From Pseudomonadota bacterium (lineage in GTDB: Bacteria > Myxococcota_A > Polyangia > Polyangiales > Polyangiaceae), in the NCBI GenBank assembly GCA_023411445.1, contig JAEYOT010000338.1, forward strand, positions 1-5,389: a stretch of 5,389 nt of DNA, read 5' to 3'. Made by a program: the position numbers and the translations under genes. The notes below the pieces were generated by a model. That model had not been told where the DNA came from. It worked only from the letters and a program-made list of their open reading frames with translations, and did not search any database. Shown piece by piece: positions 4,363 through 5,389 of this stretch. How positions within the stretch are numbered: the first letter of the stretch is position 1; each line of letters starts with the position of its first letter.

Positions 4363-5234
4363 GTCGGCCGGCGCCCACCTCGCGTCCCACCTCCTGGTGG
4401 CTCTCTGCGCTGGAACGCCGCGCCGCCCGCATGTACGAGGACGAAGAGCCGCTCGGCGCGCCCAGCTTCGGCAGCGACGAAGAGCGCCGCGCCGCGGTCA
4501 AGTTCTTCAACGCCGCCTTCCGCGCCGAGGAGTCCGGCATCCGGCAAGCACACGAGCTGGCGGACGAAGTGGCCGCTTGGGATACGGAGCTGGGGCAGGT
4601 GCTGCGCCTGTACGGCAACGAAGAGGGCTGGCACCGCGAGCTACTGGAGCAATTCTTGAGCGGGCTCGGCGGTTCGTTTGAGCCGATGGGGCGCGTGACG
4701 CGCACGTTCTATCGCGTGTACGCGCGCGCGCGGCGCATGGACACCATCGTGCTCACGAACCTGATGTTCGAGACGATCGGCTCGACCACCTACCGGCTCG
4801 CGCTCGGCAACGTCACGCAGCCCGCCGCGCGCCGCATGCTCACCATCCTGACGCGCGACGAAGCCTTTCACGTACCGCTCAACGTGCATTTTCTCAGGCG
4901 CGTGCTGGAGCGCGATCCGAGCGGTCTCCGTCGCCTGCGGCGGCTCTACCGTTTGCTATTCGCGGCGCTCGTGCTGCTGCCGCTCGCGAGCCGGCCCAAG
5001 GCGCGCGCCTTCGACGGCATCGACACGCTGACGTTGATGCGCGCGTACGGGCTAGAGCTTGGACGGCTGTTCGCGCGTGAGCACGACCTCGCGCTCTCTC
5101 CACCCAAGGCGCTATTGTGGCTACTGGGCATCGGCGAGCGCGAGCTCACGCGGGACCAAGCCAGCTCGCCGACGAGCGTGGAAGCCGCCGAGCGCGCGAT
5201 CGATCGCCACAACGTCACCGTCACGGCGCTCTGA
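4359..5234 (+). CDS. Ferritin-like diiron-carboxylate protein, probable oxidoreductase
   Basis: The 291 residues carry a full set of diiron ligands in ferritin-like order: Glu57/58 (FRAEESG), E89xxH92 (NEEGWH), E138 (MFETIG) and E168xxH171 (RDEAFH). Spacings of 31, 49 and 30 residues fit a four-helix bundle, one ExxH per half, as in acyl-ACP desaturases and COQ7-type hydroxylases. Such proteins use O2 to hydroxylate or desaturate. The His four residues before the second ExxH found in AurF N-oxygenases is absent. A hydrophobic segment (about 197-210) follows basic RRLRRLYR (191-198) and may anchor it to a membrane. GTG at 4359 overlaps the methyltransferase TGA (GTGA) with AGGGG 8 nt upstream; I prefer it over an in-frame start 69 bp upstream that would lie inside the methyltransferase gene. 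Exact family and substrate unknown. Confidence 0.8.
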   Translation: MSRPAPTSRPTSWWLSALERRAARMYEDEEPLGAPSFGSDEERRAAVKFFNAAFRAEESGIRQAHELADEVAAWDTELGQVLRLYGNEEGWHRELLEQFLSGLGGSFEPMGRVTRTFYRVYARARRMDTIVLTNLMFETIGSTTYRLALGNVTQPAARRMLTILTRDEAFHVPLNVHFLRRVLERDPSGLRRLRRLYRLLFAALVLLPLASRPKARAFDGIDTLTLMRAYGLELGRLFAREHDLALSPPKALLWLLGIGERELTRDQASSPTSVEAAERAIDRHNVTVTAL

Positions 5235-5238
5235 GCGC

Positions 5239-5389
5239 TTAGAAGGTGCCGCCGACCGCGAAGCCGCCGCCCTCCTGGTGCACGTCAGGGGCGGCGGAGG
5301 TGAGCCGCAGGCGCGGGCGCGCGGAGCCGGTCGGTGGCAGCGGGCGCCTGCGCAGCTCGCGAAATTCCGGCACGAACTCGACCTGGGCG
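5239..5389 (-). CDS. C-terminal 50 codons of an unidentified gene (5' end outside window)
   Basis: On the minus strand the frame is open from the edge to TAA at 5241-5239 and has G or C at nearly all third codon positions, which supports coding. The protein ends in EGGGFAVGGTF. A terminal Phe after a Gly-rich strand can occur in outer-membrane barrels, but the preceding part is Arg- and Pro-rich and does not look like barrel strands. No function can be given. It converges on the diiron gene with 4 bp between the two stop codons and no terminator between them. Confidence 0.6.
   Translation of the reverse strand, partial: AQVEFVPEFRELRRRPLPPTGSARPRLRLTSAAPDVHQEGGGFAVGGTF

Noticed and set aside
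1..5389. CRISPR arrays, insertion sequences, att sites, phage or plasmid genes
   Set aside because: No regularly spaced repeats, transposase or integrase motifs, or terminal repeats with target duplication are visible.

Overview
The window is GC-rich bacterial DNA, with G or C at most third codon positions. It has seven recognisable genes plus a gene fragment at the right edge, packed tightly with few non-coding gaps. Gene content (ribosome maturation factor, phosphoglycerate dehydrogenase, RimB-type retropepsin-like protein, DUF1285-like protein, SAM methyltransferase, diiron protein) and base composition suggest a high-GC proteobacterium-like organism, possibly Myxococcota. That placement is inference, because no gene here fixes the taxon.

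Left half, minus strand, read right to left: a RimB-type retropepsin-like peptidase (2889-2422) overlaps the start of a DUF1285-like protein (2425-1940) by ATGA. A 63-bp gap follows, then serA (1876-665), then a 272-bp intergenic stretch rich in inverted repeats that holds a strong intrinsic terminator with a 9-T tract (469-435). Last comes the 5' part of rimP (392 to the window edge), which in many bacteria heads the rimP-nusA-infB operon. The serA product makes the first committed step of serine synthesis; rimP acts in 30S ribosome maturation.

Right half, plus strand: an 80-bp divergent promoter region (2890-2969) leads into a three-gene cluster. It comprises a small membrane protein with a cytoplasmic zinc-ribbon-like tail (2970-3563), a class I SAM methyltransferase (3613-4362), and a ferritin-like diiron protein (4359-5234) whose GTG start overlaps the methyltransferase stop. 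The translationally coupled methyltransferase and diiron protein look like a two-step modification pair (oxidation plus methylation) on an unknown small molecule, lipid or quinone. This is the most likely place for undescribed biology. Four bases past the diiron gene, a minus-strand gene ends convergently (5241-5239) and runs off the right edge.

A regulatory pattern links several genes. The genes at likely transcription-unit heads (peptidase, serA, rimP, membrane protein) have no well-placed Shine-Dalgarno but carry TAAG 7-11 nt before the start codon. The genes inside units (DUF1285-like, methyltransferase, diiron protein) have purine-rich ribosome-binding sites. rimP and serA share an identical TAAGTCTCC exactly 6 nt before their ATG. 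This suggests very short leaders or leaderless mRNAs at unit heads.
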